DNA of 64,000 nt from an uncultured Allorhizobium sp. (GCA_958439205.1 OY288189.1:62001-126000); one strand, 5' to 3'. Counted from the first letter of the stretch, positions 27,201-36,421 are shown. The notes: generated by a model not told the origin, from the letters alone. Translations and numbers: made by a program.

Positions 27201-27982
27201 CCGATATAGGCCGCCGTTCCGGATACATCGGCGCCTTCCTTGATCAGCAGGGTGCCGACACCACCGCCACCAATCGTCAGAGCATTTGAGAGCGTCCACT
27301 GCGACAAGGTCGCGACCGTGGCACTGCCCGAGGAGCCGATGCCGTCCGCGATGACTGTGCGCCCCGTCGTCGCCGTGGCGGCCTGCTCCAGGGTGAACGT
27401 GCCGTCTCCTGCATAGCCGATATAGAAACTCGTCGCTTCGAAACGGCTCTGGTTCGAGACGTTGACCGTGCCCTCTCCTGTGGAGCCTGCGCCGAGATAG
27501 ACGACGCCGCCGAGAAATTCGCCCTGGGTCAGCACGTTGACGGTGCCGGTCCCATTGTTGCCGATATAGGTGGAACCCGTATTGGCCCATTCCCCGAGGT
27601 TGCCGCTGACCGTGATCGTGCCAGACGAGCCGCTGTTGTAGCCGAGGGTCGTGTTGGTGGTGTTGAGCCCTTGCTGAACGGTGAGGCCACCGGCAGACAC
27701 GATACCGACGAAGAGGTTTTCTGCCGCCGCATCCTGACCATTGATCACGACGCCCATCTGGCCGATGCGCGCATCATCGCCGGCCACCGGTGCGCCGGTG
27801 CCCCATTCCCAGTTGCTGCCCGTGAACCAGTCAGTCGAAGTCGCGCCGGTCCAGCTGACCGAGCCGGCCTGTGCTGCACCTGTCAGGAGAGGCAGGATGC
27901 TTGCCGATGTCAAAAGCGCCCGCAGGCGGGCCTTACGAGAAAATGTCTTGAACAAAACGCCCCGGTCGCAACGACCGCCCAC
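24224..27982 (-). CDS. Autotransporter with T5SS/PEP-CTERM-associated repeats
   Basis: This type Va secreted protein has 1252 residues. A signal peptide ends at about residue 39 (LLTGAAQA). The passenger has about nine tryptophan-bearing repeats of roughly 55 residues (about 90-690), each close to VGxxGxGTLxIxxGGxVxS...IG...TVxGxGSxW, the pattern of the T5SS/PEP-CTERM-associated repeat family. Glycine-rich autotransporter beta-strand sequence follows (about 690-870). The C-terminal barrel (about 980-1252) starts near AGPVAWAEAYGGWG and ends in phenylalanine (SFQKQF), as BAM substrates do. It is probably a surface adhesin or aggregation factor; the ligand is unknown. The start could lie a few residues later. 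Confidence 0.9.
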   Translation of the reverse strand: MGGRCDRGVLFKTFSRKARLRALLTSASILPLLTGAAQAGSVSWTGATSTDWFTGSNWEWGTGAPVAGDDARIGQMGVVINGQDAAAENLFVGIVSAGGLTVQQGLNTTNTTLGYNSGSSGTITVSGNLGEWANTGSTYIGNNGTGTVNVLTQGEFLGGVVYLGAGSTGEGTVNVSNQSRFEATSFYIGYAGDGTFTLEQAATATTGRTVIADGIGSSGSATVATLSQWTLSNALTIGGGGVGTLLIKEGADVSGTAAYIGTGADTDGSSVTVTGAGTTWVNTGELFVGSFGDATLDILAGATVSNGGAVIGRHSTSSVTVSGTGSSWTTGALLVGGDRSDTSSSVAGNGTLDVLAGATVSGTSAVLGDSTDSEGTVNVDGTGSLWSLSNSVSVGGLGEGTVNITNGGKITSTGGLIGHEASGSGLVTISGDGSLWQNTGVFFVGNVGDGTLQLLTGGDLTSTDGYVGTENGSDSEATVNGTGSSWIMSGDLIVSHNNLSEGSVTISAGGLIENLQGILGNLAHSNGEMLVTGNGSRWNVSSDLNVGLFGDGAMTIALGGDVTSLRSLIGNEAGSIGTATVSGNGSTWDTTGDLLIGNAGTGTLIVTGGGFVSADEIKIARQAGSTGTFIIGAALGQTAGGSASFDVNEIDFGDGTGKLVFNFGGDDVSFDARIEGTGEIAVANGTVIYAGNGSAFTGDTNITGGTLDLVNATLGGTLSVSGWGTLSGTGTVGETTVSSGATVTPGGSGVGTLTVDGNLIFDAGATYEVDVNTSTGASDLLHATGAAHLTGGSVLHVGPSSGYAANQSYVILSADGGLTGTFDTVDTDYSFLDAALGYDANDVTLTLTRNATDFADIAQSTNQSATAGAIESLGSGNAVYDAVVVLDDDAAATAFQQLSGEVHGQSVSASLDNSGLIRSLGGNRMRSAFGSVGAGQTNVVSLGSTTGGNTAALAYGEEKAKTPAELAAESILVTPEKAGPVAWAEAYGGWGKSFGENGDADLSNSIGGIAFGIDTVLADTTWRLGILGGYGAASFELSDGLSSGDSDDFDIGIYGGNQWGPLAFRFGALYKHQEVSTERTVDFGGFTDQLSADYGTNTAQAFAELGYEIKVQDVRLEPFVNLAQVHMHTPAFTEEGGAASLSREANDMNLTFTNIGLRAATEVALAGVNATVRGAAGWQHAFGDTETASTLSFSGGSDFVTSSKTVAENSLVLQAGIDMPIAPMTTVGLDFDGSYSNRGNAQSVKLSFQKQF

Positions 27983-28092
27983 ACAAGATTTGAAGTTGTA
28001 TGAACAGTATCACGCCGGGGCGAACAGCAAAGGTCAGTATTCGGCCAAAATCCGCAGGGATTTGGACCACTTCTGGGCAGAAACTGGCTTGG

Positions 28093-29676
28093 TCACGCCG
28101 CCTTGGCGACGTGATATTCCTTGATGGCGACCATCTTGATTGCCGGGTAACGCTCGGACTCGTAGCGCAGCGAGAACTGGTCCTGCGCCATGAAGACCGG
28201 GTCGCCGTCGAGATCCCGGCAGATGTCGCCGCGGCGCTGGGTCATGAACTTTTCCAGATCGTCCTTGTTCTCGGCCGAAATCCAGCGGCAGACAGAGAAG
28301 CGCGACATTTCGAAGGAGACCGGCAGGCCGTATTCGCCCTGGAGGCGCTCCTTCAACACGTCGAGCTGCAGGGCGCCGACGACGCCGACGATGGCGGGCG
28401 AGCCGTCTTCCGGCGAGAAGAGCTGCACGACGCCTTCTTCGGCCATCTGCTGTAGGGCTTCCTTCAGCTTCTTGGCCTTCATCGCATCTTCCAGCCGCAC
28501 GCGGCGGAGAATTTCCGGCGAGAAGTTCGGCACGCCCTGGAAGACGAGATTCTCGCCTTCGGTCAGCGTGTCGCCGATGCGCAGCGTCCCGTGGTTCGGA
28601 ATGCCGACAACATCACCGGCAAAGGCGGTGTCGGCCAGCTGGCGCTGGGAGGCGAAGAAGAACTGCGGTGCCGTCAGACCCATCTGCTTGCCGGTGCGGG
28701 CCAGACGGGCCTTCATGCCGCGCTCTAGTTTCCCTGAGCAGATGCGCGCAAAGGCGATGCGGTCGCGGTGGTTCGGATCCATGTTGGCCTGGATCTTGAA
28801 GACGAAGGCCGTCATCTTGTCTTCCGCTGCATGCACGGTGCGCGTATCCGCCACCTGGTCGCGCGGCGGGGGCGCATAGGCACCCAGCGCATTGATCAGA
28901 TCGCGCACGCCGAAATTGCGCAAGGCGGAGCCGAAGAAGACCGGCGTCATGTGGCCTTCGAGGAAGGCCTTGTGATCGAAGGGCCGGCAGGCTTCCTGCG
29001 CCAGTTCCAGCTCGTCGATGAAGGTGGCGCGTTCGTTTTCCGGCAGGTTTTCGGCGACGTTTTTCGGGCTGTTGACGGCCAGCGCCTCGACCTGCTTGTC
29101 GGAGCCGCGGAAGGTGTTTTCGACCAGATTGTAGGAACCGCAGAAGCTTTTCGACCGGCCAACCGGCCAGGTGATCGGGGCCGTATCAAGCGCCAGCTTC
29201 TCTTCGACCTCGTCGAGGATCTCGAAGATATCGCGGCTTTCGCGGTCCATCTTATTGACGAAGGTGATGATCGGAATGTCGCGCATGCGGCAGACTTCGA
29301 ACAGCTTCAAGGTCCGCGGCTCGATACCCTTGGCGGCGTCGATGACCATGACGGCGGCGTCGACGGCGGTCAGCGTGCGATAGGTGTCGTCGGCGAAGTC
29401 TTCGTGACCGGGTGTGTCGAGGATGTTGAAGACATTGCCTTCGTATTCGAAGGTCATGACCGAGGTGACAACCGAGATGCCACGCTCGCGCTCGATCTTC
29501 ATCCAGTCCGAACGGGTCTGGATGCGATCCTTCTTGGCTTTCACTTCACCGGCGAGCTGGATGGCGCCGCCGAACAGCAGCAGCTTTTCGGTCAGCGTCG
29601 TCTTACCCGCGTCCGGGTGCGCGATAATAGCAAAGGTGCGGCGGCGGGAGACCGCCTCGGCGAGCGTTTCAGCCAT
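28093..29676 (-). CDS. prfC: Peptide chain release factor 3
   Basis: RF3 is a translational GTPase that recycles RF1 and RF2 from the ribosome after termination. The 527 residues start with the G domain: P-loop AHPDAGKTTLTEKLLLFGG, switch region RERGISVVTSVMTFEY, DTPGHEDFADDTYR and the NKMD motif in FVNKMDRES. The beta-barrel domain II and the RF3-specific C-terminal domain (GALQLDVLKERLQGEYG) follow. Length matches the family. It is divergent from dut with an 87-base gap and precedes the autotransporter on the same strand by 110 bases without an obvious terminator. Confidence 0.96.
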   Translation of the reverse strand: MAETLAEAVSRRRTFAIIAHPDAGKTTLTEKLLLFGGAIQLAGEVKAKKDRIQTRSDWMKIERERGISVVTSVMTFEYEGNVFNILDTPGHEDFADDTYRTLTAVDAAVMVIDAAKGIEPRTLKLFEVCRMRDIPIITFVNKMDRESRDIFEILDEVEEKLALDTAPITWPVGRSKSFCGSYNLVENTFRGSDKQVEALAVNSPKNVAENLPENERATFIDELELAQEACRPFDHKAFLEGHMTPVFFGSALRNFGVRDLINALGAYAPPPRDQVADTRTVHAAEDKMTAFVFKIQANMDPNHRDRIAFARICSGKLERGMKARLARTGKQMGLTAPQFFFASQRQLADTAFAGDVVGIPNHGTLRIGDTLTEGENLVFQGVPNFSPEILRRVRLEDAMKAKKLKEALQQMAEEGVVQLFSPEDGSPAIVGVVGALQLDVLKERLQGEYGLPVSFEMSRFSVCRWISAENKDDLEKFMTQRRGDICRDLDGDPVFMAQDQFSLRYESERYPAIKMVAIKEYHVAKAA

Positions 29677-29763
29677 ATCTCAGGAATTCCTTGTGGTCGG
29701 GCGGTTATCTAGCGTTTCGAGGGCCAATATGCAATTGAGCGCGGGCAACAAAGGAATCTTGCC

Positions 29764-30240
29764 ATGTCCTCCATCAGCCCCGAAAACCTCGGCCCCGTCC
29801 TGAACCTGAAGCGCCTGTCGCATGGCGCGGGCCTCGACTTGCCAGCTTACGAGACGGCGGGGGCTGCCGGTATGGATCTGCGCGCGGCCGTCGGAGACGA
29901 TGAACCGATGACGCTTGCACCGGGTGCGCGAGCGCTGGTGCCGACGGGCTTCGTCATGGAAATCCCTCAAGGTTTCGAGGCGCAGATCCGGCCGCGCTCC
30001 GGCCTTGCCTTCAAAAACGGCGTGACCTGCCTCAACACACCCGGCACCATCGACAGCGACTATCGCGGCGAGGTGAAGGTGCTGCTGATCAATCTAGGCC
30101 AGGAGGATTTCGTCATCACCCGCGGCATGCGTATCGCGCAGATGGTGATTGCGCCGGTGACCCAGGTCAGGGTGGCGGAAGTTACGGAGACGACGGATAC
30201 GGCGCGGGGCGCCGGCGGGTTTGGCTCGACGGGGGTGTGA
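29764..30240 (+). CDS. dut: Deoxyuridine 5'-triphosphate nucleotidohydrolase
   Basis: The trimeric dUTPase converts dUTP to dUMP, keeps uracil out of DNA and supplies dTMP synthesis. The 158 residues contain the five family motifs: [16 protein letters not shown], the uridine-binding hairpin [10 protein letters not shown] with its catalytic aspartate, RIAQMV and the C-terminal [10 protein letters not shown] arm. Many rhizobia have dut next to coaBC; here 9.8 kb separates them. The stop overlaps a GTG of the following GNAT gene, suggesting coupling. Confidence 0.97.
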   Translation: MSSISPENLGPVLNLKRLSHGAGLDLPAYETAGAAGMDLRAAVGDDEPMTLAPGARALVPTGFVMEIPQGFEAQIRPRSGLAFKNGVTCLNTPGTIDSDYRGEVKVLLINLGQEDFVITRGMRIAQMVIAPVTQVRVAEVTETTDTARGAGGFGSTGV

Positions 30241-30248
30241 GGGCGCCC

Positions 30249-31133
30249 ATGCCGGAAACGCTCGCGCTACGGGAAGGCTATTTCGGAGATCCGGCGGCGT
30301 TTCAGGCGCTCGCGGATCTGCTCCAGGATATCTTCGGCATCGACATCTCTCTCCAGATGGCCCTGGGCGGACCTGATCCCTCATCCATGCCGTTTGGCTA
30401 TTTCGATCCGTCAGGGCGATGCGTTGCGAATTTCTCCGCCTTCTCCATGCCGCTTATCGTCAATGGACGGGTGGTTCGGGCTGCGGGCTACCAGTCAGGC
30501 GCCGTGCGGCCGGACTATCGCGGACAAGGGCTATACCGGACACTGATGAAGCGGGCCTTCGACTGGGCGGAACGCGAAGGGTTCGAAGCCGGGATACTGC
30601 TGACGGACAAGCCGGGGCTCTATGAACCCTACGGCTTCCGGACCGTGCCGCAGTTCCGATTTCATGGTGCCGTTCCACAAACAGACTTGCCCGTGCTCAG
30701 GGCGCGAGCCCTCGACCTGAAGCAAGAGGCGGATCTCCACATCGCTCAGAAGGCACTCGGGGCTCGGCAACCCGTTTCGGAGATCTTCTCCGTCGTGCGG
30801 CAAAAGGAGATGTTCCTGCTCAATGCCCACTTCGATCCGGACATCCGGTTGAGCCTGCTGGAAGAAGACGATGCGGTTATTGCCTGGAAGCCCCAGGGGG
30901 AAACGTCGCTGCAGATCCTGGATGTCGCGGCACGTCAGATCCCGCCGCTCGGCCATATCGCGGCGAGCCTCGGGGCGCATTTCGAGCGGGCAGAGGTATT
31001 CTTCCCCGTAGATCGGCTCGGTTGGGATGGTGTGGCAACACCGCATCAAGGCGACTGCGTGCTCATGGTAAAAGGCCTTGAGCCCGCGTCTCTGGCTCGG
31101 CCCTTCATGCTCTCGCCGCTGGCAGATTTCTAA
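30249..31133 (+). CDS. GNAT family N-acetyltransferase
   Basis: The 294-residue protein has one recognisable GNAT acetyl-CoA-binding motif in its first half (SGAVRPDYRGQGLYRTLMKRAFDWA) followed by GFEAGILLTDKPGLYEPYGF, the usual beta5 strand and tyrosine region. The C-terminal half (about 150-294) resembles no family I can name. Eis-type enzymes are larger, so I do not assign that name. I chose the ATG at 30249, preceded by GAGGG; a GTG at 30237 overlapping the dut stop would add four residues. Substrate is unknown. It converges with the RhtB-type gene. Confidence 0.8.
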   Translation: MPETLALREGYFGDPAAFQALADLLQDIFGIDISLQMALGGPDPSSMPFGYFDPSGRCVANFSAFSMPLIVNGRVVRAAGYQSGAVRPDYRGQGLYRTLMKRAFDWAEREGFEAGILLTDKPGLYEPYGFRTVPQFRFHGAVPQTDLPVLRARALDLKQEADLHIAQKALGARQPVSEIFSVVRQKEMFLLNAHFDPDIRLSLLEEDDAVIAWKPQGETSLQILDVAARQIPPLGHIAASLGAHFERAEVFFPVDRLGWDGVATPHQGDCVLMVKGLEPASLARPFMLSPLADF

Positions 31134-31154
31134 AGAGCGGCCTTTTCCGGATGT

Positions 31155-31787
31155 TCAGCGCTGCGCTTCCGTCACCATGCGGATCGCGAGAGCCGCCAGT
31201 ACGGTGCCCATGAGCCAGCGTTGCATCACCATCCAGAACGGGCGGCCGGCGAGGAAGAGCGCGATGGTGCCGGCTGAGAGGGCAATGAGGCCATTGCCCG
31301 TCACGCCGATGATGATCTGCGTAAAACCCAAAACCAGCGACTGGAGCAGCACGCTGCCGCGGGTCGGATCGATGAACTGCGGCAGAAGCGACATGTAGAG
31401 TATCGCGACTTTGGGGTTCAGCAGGTTGGTGACAAGCCCCATGACAAAGAGCTTGCGGGGACTGTCGGCAGGCAGATCACGCACCTGAAAGGGCGAGCGG
31501 CCACCAGGCCTCAGCGCTTGCCAGGCGAGCCAGCCGAGATAAAGCGCGCCACAGAATTTCAGAACCTCGAAGGCGAAGGGAACGGCGAGCAGCAGGACGG
31601 TGATGCCAAAGGCTGTGAGAAGCATGTAGACGACAAAGCCGAGAGCCACGCCGCCCAGCGAAATGAGGCCTGCCATGGGGCCCTGGCAGATAGACCGCGA
31701 CACCAGATAGATCATGTTCGGCCCGGGCGTGAGCACCATGCCGAGGCAGATCAGGCTGAAGGCAAGGAATGCGGGCAGGCTTGGCAT
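31155..31787 (-). CDS. LysE/RhtB family amino acid exporter
   Basis: This 210-residue inner-membrane protein has about six hydrophobic segments. It shows the LysE/RhtB signature near the N terminus (MVLTPGPNMIYLVSRSI), GLISLGGVALGF, and the second conserved half GLVTNLLNPKVAILYMSLLPQFI. Members export homoserine, threonine, lysine or other amino acids. The substrate cannot be read from sequence. It is divergent from a second LysE-type gene, separated by 123 bases, and no LysG-type regulator lies next to either. Confidence 0.88.
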   Translation of the reverse strand: MPSLPAFLAFSLICLGMVLTPGPNMIYLVSRSICQGPMAGLISLGGVALGFVVYMLLTAFGITVLLLAVPFAFEVLKFCGALYLGWLAWQALRPGGRSPFQVRDLPADSPRKLFVMGLVTNLLNPKVAILYMSLLPQFIDPTRGSVLLQSLVLGFTQIIIGVTGNGLIALSAGTIALFLAGRPFWMVMQRWLMGTVLAALAIRMVTEAQR

Positions 31788-31910
31788 GACATCGTTTCCT
31801 CACGGCGATTGATGCCTCCTAACGGCAACCGGCTGAGGGCCGCAATCGCGATCGTGTCACCGTTGCAAGTCTTTCCGCCCGAGATTAGGAATGGGCAAGG
31901 AGGAGCCCCC

Positions 31911-32528
31911 ATGACACTGACGACCATCATCGCCTATTGCGGCGCCCTCTTCATCGCGGCTGCCATTCCTGGCCCCGGCATGACGGCGATCGTGGCGCGG
32001 GCGCTGGGCTCCGGTTTCCGCCCGACTTTCTTCATGGGGCTCGGGCTGATCCTCGGCGATCTCGTCTATCTCACCGCCGTCATCCTCGGGCTCTCGGTGC
32101 TGGCAAAGACATTCGTCACGCCCTTCATCATTCTGAAGTTCCTCGGCGCGGCCTATCTCGTCTATGTCGCCTGGAAGCTCTGGACTGCGGGTCTCGTTCC
32201 CCAGGACATCAAGGCCCAGACGGCGATGCGCCCGGCGCTTTCCTTCCTGTCCGGCCTGCTGGTGACGCTTGGCAATCCGAAGACCATGCTCTTCTATGTC
32301 GCGCTGGTACCGACACTCATTCCGCTGGAAGCCATCGGGCTTGCCGATTACATCCTGCTCGTCGGGCTGACCTTCATCGTGTTGATGGCGGTGCTCCTGC
32401 CTTACATCCTGCTGGCGGCCCAGGCGCGTGGACTGCTCAAGCGCCCTGAGGCGCTGAAGGTTCTGAACCGGAGCGCAGCGGGCATTCTGGCCGGCACGGC
32501 GGCCTATATCGCGGCGCGCGCCGCCTGA
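31911..32528 (+). CDS. LysE family transporter
   Basis: This second exporter, 205 residues, has the family pattern IAAAIPGPGMTAIVARALGSG, GLILGDLVYLTAVILGL and GLLVTLGNPKTMLFYVALVP. It is only distantly similar to the divergent neighbour by eye, so the pair is not a recent duplication. A near-perfect AAGGAGGAG ribosome-binding site sits at 31897-31905, five bases from the ATG, which rules out the much longer upstream open frame (from 31518). Its substrate is unknown. cysK follows after 173 bases. Confidence 0.88.
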   Translation: MTLTTIIAYCGALFIAAAIPGPGMTAIVARALGSGFRPTFFMGLGLILGDLVYLTAVILGLSVLAKTFVTPFIILKFLGAAYLVYVAWKLWTAGLVPQDIKAQTAMRPALSFLSGLLVTLGNPKTMLFYVALVPTLIPLEAIGLADYILLVGLTFIVLMAVLLPYILLAAQARGLLKRPEALKVLNRSAAGILAGTAAYIAARAA

Positions 32529-32701
32529 GTTTCCATGAATGCAACAAACCGGCCGCGGGCGCTTTTCTTCTCCAGGGTCAAGAACGGGCCGGCGGCGGAG
32601 CAGATTTTTCCAAGGATGCCGCTCGCCGCGGCATGGCTATGCTGGAATGCATGGGGCACCGGGCGTAAGCTCACGCCAACCAAATCATCAGGGAGAGACA
32701 C

Positions 32702-33670
32702 ATGACTGAGCAGAAGAAACCCGGTCGCGGACGCGTCTATGGCTCGATCACCGAGACGATCGGCGACACCCCGATCGTGCGCCTCGACAAACTTGCCAAG
32801 GAAAAGGGCGTGAAGGCGCATCTGCTGGCGAAGCTCGAATTCTTCAATCCGATCGCCTCGGTCAAGGATCGCATCGGCGTGGCGATGATCGAAAGCCTGG
32901 AAGCCCAGGGCAAGATCGTGCCCGGCAAGACGGTGCTGATCGAGCCCACCTCGGGCAATACCGGCATTGCGCTCGCCTTTGCCGCCGCCGCCAAGGGCTA
33001 TCGCCTGATCCTCACCATGCCCGAGACCATGTCGATCGAGCGCCGCAAGATGCTGGCATTGCTCGGGGCAGAACTGGTTCTGACCGAAGGTGCCAAGGGC
33101 ATGAAGGGCGCGATCGCCAAGGCCCAGGAATTGGCCGAGACGACGCCGGATGCTGTCATCCCGCAGCAGTTCGAGAACCCGGCCAATCCGGAAATCCACC
33201 GCAAGACAACGGCCGAGGAAATCTGGAACGATACCGAGGGCACGATCGACTTCCTCGTCTCCGGCATCGGCACGGGCGGGACGATCACCGGCACGGGCCA
33301 GGTTCTCAAAGGCCGCAAGCCGGAGATCAAGATCATCGCGGTCGAGCCGGCCGACAGCCCGGTTCTGTCAGGCGGCAATCCCGGCCCGCACAAGATCCAG
33401 GGGATCGGCGCGGGCTTTGCGCCTGCCATCCTCGACACGCATGTCTATGACGAAGTGGTCACCGTGACCAATGACGAGGCTTTTGAGAATGCACGGCTGG
33501 TCGCGCGGCTCGAAGGCGTGCCGGTCGGCATCTCCTCCGGCGCAGCCCTGACCGCCGCGATCAAGGTCGGTCAACGCGAGGAAAACGCCGGCAAGACGAT
33601 CGTCGTGATCATCCCGTCTTTCGCTGAACGGTATCTCTCGACCGCCCTGTTTGCAGGCCTCGGCGAGTAA
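32702..33670 (+). CDS. cysK: Cysteine synthase A
   Basis: This PLP enzyme forms cysteine from O-acetylserine and sulfide. The 322-residue fold-type II protein has PLP lysine Lys55 in [11 protein letters not shown], the substrate loop [11 protein letters not shown], and the phosphate-binding [13 protein letters not shown], then [11 protein letters not shown]. Length fits CysK better than CysM. An AGGGAG lies seven bases before the ATG. A hairpin follows the stop, so the gene seems to be transcribed alone. Confidence 0.95.
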   Translation: MTEQKKPGRGRVYGSITETIGDTPIVRLDKLAKEKGVKAHLLAKLEFFNPIASVKDRIGVAMIESLEAQGKIVPGKTVLIEPTSGNTGIALAFAAAAKGYRLILTMPETMSIERRKMLALLGAELVLTEGAKGMKGAIAKAQELAETTPDAVIPQQFENPANPEIHRKTTAEEIWNDTEGTIDFLVSGIGTGGTITGTGQVLKGRKPEIKIIAVEPADSPVLSGGNPGPHKIQGIGAGFAPAILDTHVYDEVVTVTNDEAFENARLVARLEGVPVGISSGAALTAAIKVGQREENAGKTIVVIIPSFAERYLSTALFAGLGE

Positions 33671-33680
33671 GCCATGAAGA

Positions 33681-33712
33681 GAAGCGCCGGCGGCGGTCGG
33701 TCGGCGCTTCCT
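33681..33712 (+). terminator. Hairpin after cysK
   Basis: GAAGCGCCG (33681-33689) pairs with CGGCGCTTC (33702-33710) around a 12-base loop, ten bases after the cysK stop. Only CTCTATT follows, so the U-tract is poor. It is a likely transcript end or 3' stabiliser. Confidence 0.5.
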
Positions 33713-33791
33713 CTATTGCGGGCGTCTCTTTCCCCGGTTAGATTGCCTCACAAAAAATTGATTTAGTTTTTCAAGTTCTCTCCGGGGGTCC

Positions 33792-34847
33792 ATGCGCGCA
33801 CTTCTTCACCGGCTGCCTGCCTTCGCTTCCGTCAAGGAGCAACTGTCGGCCGGCGGCCTGATTGCCACCTATGTGGCAAGCCTGATCGTCTTTGCGGTGG
33901 CGCTTGCGGTCCGCGCGTGGTTCGATCCCGTCCTGCCGGCCGGCTTTCCCTTCCTCACCTTCTTCCCTGCGGTTATCATCTGCGGCTTCATCTTTGGGCT
34001 GCGCCAGGGAGTGCTCGTTGCCATCCTGTCGGGTCTATCCGCCTGGTATTTCTTCATCAGCCCAGGGCGGTTCGATTTTTCCATGGGCACGCTGCTTGCC
34101 ATGGGTCTCTATCTTTTCGTCGTCACCACCGAACTGACGATGATCTATCTCGTGACCCGGGCCTATCGGCAGGAAATCGCCACACGCGAGGAAATCCAGC
34201 GGTTGGCCGAGCAGCAGGAGGTCATGGCGCAGGAGCTTGACCACCGGCTCAAGAATATCTTCGCCACGATCAATGCGATCATCAGCCTCTCCCTAAAGAA
34301 TGCCTCAAGCGCCGATGAACTCGCCGCCCGGCTGCGTGACCGGCTGGCCGCACTCGGCCGCTCGAACCTTCTGCTGCGGGGCCTACGCGAAGGCGAAGAC
34401 GCCTCGCTGCAGAGCGTCGTCTTCCAGGCGCTCGAACCCTTCGCCATCGTCGGCACCGCCCGGTTCGACGCGAGCGGCCCGCGTGTTCCGATCGGCGGAC
34501 AGACCGTGGTCGTCTTGAGCCTCATCCTGCACGAGCTCGGAACCAATGCTGCCAAATACGGCGCCCTTAGCGTCGCCGGCGGTCATGTCAATCTCGCCTG
34601 GTCGATCGACGCTCGCCCGGATGCCGACGAGCAACTCGTGATCACCTGGCGCGAAAGCGGCGGTCCAGTTCCCACCCCGCCGCTCGCCGGTGCGGGCGGG
34701 TTCGGCTCCACCTTGATGAAGCGCGTGATCGCCGGCGTGCGTGGACAGACCGAGATCAGCTATCCCGAAACCGGCGCCGTGATCCGCCTGATGCTGCCGG
34801 TCGACATGTTGCGCCCGACTGCCGAGCCGCCTTCCGACCATCACTGA
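33792..34847 (+). CDS. HWE-family sensor histidine kinase with DUF4118-type membrane domain
   Basis: The 351-residue protein begins with four predicted membrane segments (about 20-125) that resemble the DUF4118 sensor module of KdpD-like proteins (FPFLTFFPAVIICGFIFG). A coiled coil leads to the kinase core: His151 in ELDHRLKNIFATINAI and the HWE ATPase motif HELGTNAAKYGALS. The later ITWRESGGP supplies the WxE of the family name. No receiver or response regulator is adjacent, so it is an orphan kinase, as is common in rhizobia. The signal is unknown. The start ATG follows GGGGG by two to three bases. Confidence 0.88.
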   Translation: MRALLHRLPAFASVKEQLSAGGLIATYVASLIVFAVALAVRAWFDPVLPAGFPFLTFFPAVIICGFIFGLRQGVLVAILSGLSAWYFFISPGRFDFSMGTLLAMGLYLFVVTTELTMIYLVTRAYRQEIATREEIQRLAEQQEVMAQELDHRLKNIFATINAIISLSLKNASSADELAARLRDRLAALGRSNLLLRGLREGEDASLQSVVFQALEPFAIVGTARFDASGPRVPIGGQTVVVLSLILHELGTNAAKYGALSVAGGHVNLAWSIDARPDADEQLVITWRESGGPVPTPPLAGAGGFGSTLMKRVIAGVRGQTEISYPETGAVIRLMLPVDMLRPTAEPPSDHH

Positions 34848-34891
34848 CAACCGCCGCCGCCCTGCGCCTCATAGCCTTCACATCGCCGCCG

Positions 34892-36421
34892 TCATGCCGC
34901 CGCCGCGAGGCGTTCGGAGGCGATGCGATAAGAGATGGCCTCGGCCAGGTGAATGCGCCCCAACGTCTCGACGCCATCGAGATCCGCCAAAGTGCGCGCA
35001 ACCTTCAGCACCCGGTGATAGCCGCGCGCCGAGAAGCGGAATTTCTCGGCCGCATCGCGCAGCAGCTGGAGCCCTGAGGCATCCGGCTCGGCCAGCGTCT
35101 CGATCAGCGCCGTCGAGCACCGGGCATTGGTGCTAAAGGTGAGACCGAGCCGCTCGAACCGATCCCGCTGGCGGGCTCGGGCAGCCGCCACGCGTTTCGC
35201 CACATCGGCGCTGCTTTCGGCTGCGCGCGGCTTGATCAGGTCCGTCGCCGAGACCGCCGGAACGTCGATCCTGATGTCGATGCGGTCCATCAGCGGCCCG
35301 GAAATACGGCCCTGATACTCGGTCTGGCAGCGCAGGCCGCGAGCGCAGACGTGTCCGGGCTCCCCCGCCATGCCGCAGCGGCAGGGATTCATGGCGGCGA
35401 CCAGCTGGAAATCGGAGGGGTAGGACACACGGTGATTTGCCCGGGCGATAATGCACTCGCCGGTTTCGAGCGGCTGGCGGAGAGCATCCAGCACGGGCGG
35501 CGCGAATTCCGGCAGTTCATCGAGGAACAGGATGCCGTGATGGGCAAGCGAGGCTTCCCCGGGCTTGGCCCTGAGCCCGCCGCCGACCAGGGCCGCCATG
35601 GTGGCGGAGTGATGTGGCGTGCGGAAGGGACGGCGGTCAGATAGCTTGCCGCCGGAGAGCTGGCCAGCAATCGAATGGATCATCGATACTTCGAGCAGTT
35701 CGGGCGCCGACAGCGGCGGCAGGATTGAGGGCAGACGCGCGGCCAGCATCGACTTGCCTGACCCCGGGGGGCCAACGAAAAGCAGGTTGTGCCCACCGGC
35801 GGCTGCGACCTCCAGAGCGCGCTTGGCGCTTTCCTGGCCTTTGATATCGGCAAGATCAGGCAGATTGGCAGGAAGTGCCCGGATCGAGGGTTCGGGTCGG
35901 GACAGCACCTGGGTTCCACGAAAATGGTTGGCCAGTGCGATCAGGCTACGAGGGGCGAGGATATCGATCTCGCTGCCAGCCCAGGCGGCTTCCGCGCCGC
36001 TGTCGGCCGGGCAGATCAGCCCCTTATCCACGGCATTGGCGCTGATGGCCGCTGGCAGGGCGCCGGCGATCGGCGCGATGGTGCCATCCAAATTGAGCTC
36101 GCCGATGACGAGGAAGCCGGAGAGCGCGTCTCCGGGGATCGCGCCAAGGGCGGCCATGAGGCCAAGCGCGATGGGCAAATCGAAATAGACTCCCTCTTTT
36201 GGGAGGTCTGCTGGTGCCAGATTCACCGTCACGCGTTTTGCCGGCAGGGCAAGGCCCGAGGCGTGCAGCGCCGCCTGAACCCGCTCGCGGCTTTCCGCCA
36301 CCGCCTTGTCGGGCAGGCCGACGATCTGCATGCCGGTCTTGCCGGGCGCGACCATGACCTGAACCTCGACGGGCACGCCCTCGATGCCCTGGAATGCAAC
36401 CGTACTGATACGCGCTACCAT
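34892..36421 (-). CDS. comM: YifB/ComM family Mg chelatase-like AAA ATPase
   Basis: The 509 residues comprise an N-terminal Lon-protease-like ChlI domain (about 1-170), an AAA+ Mg-chelatase domain with Walker A FVGPPGSGKSMLAARLP and Walker B ILFLDELPEF, and the C-terminal Mg_chelatase_C domain ending in GRIHLAEAISYR. ComM is a helicase that helps branch migration during natural transformation; many non-competent bacteria keep the family. A four-cysteine cluster (CRCGMAGEPGHVCARGLRC) in the middle is typical. It lies downstream of gshB with two hairpins in the 194-base gap. Confidence 0.93.
   Translation of the reverse strand: MVARISTVAFQGIEGVPVEVQVMVAPGKTGMQIVGLPDKAVAESRERVQAALHASGLALPAKRVTVNLAPADLPKEGVYFDLPIALGLMAALGAIPGDALSGFLVIGELNLDGTIAPIAGALPAAISANAVDKGLICPADSGAEAAWAGSEIDILAPRSLIALANHFRGTQVLSRPEPSIRALPANLPDLADIKGQESAKRALEVAAAGGHNLLFVGPPGSGKSMLAARLPSILPPLSAPELLEVSMIHSIAGQLSGGKLSDRRPFRTPHHSATMAALVGGGLRAKPGEASLAHHGILFLDELPEFAPPVLDALRQPLETGECIIARANHRVSYPSDFQLVAAMNPCRCGMAGEPGHVCARGLRCQTEYQGRISGPLMDRIDIRIDVPAVSATDLIKPRAAESSADVAKRVAAARARQRDRFERLGLTFSTNARCSTALIETLAEPDASGLQLLRDAAEKFRFSARGYHRVLKVARTLADLDGVETLGRIHLAEAISYRIASERLAAAA

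Noticed and set aside
31518..31910. N-terminal extension of the plus-strand LysE-type gene
   Set aside because: The extension is antisense to the divergent RhtB-type gene, and a near-perfect ribosome-binding site directly precedes the ATG at 31911.
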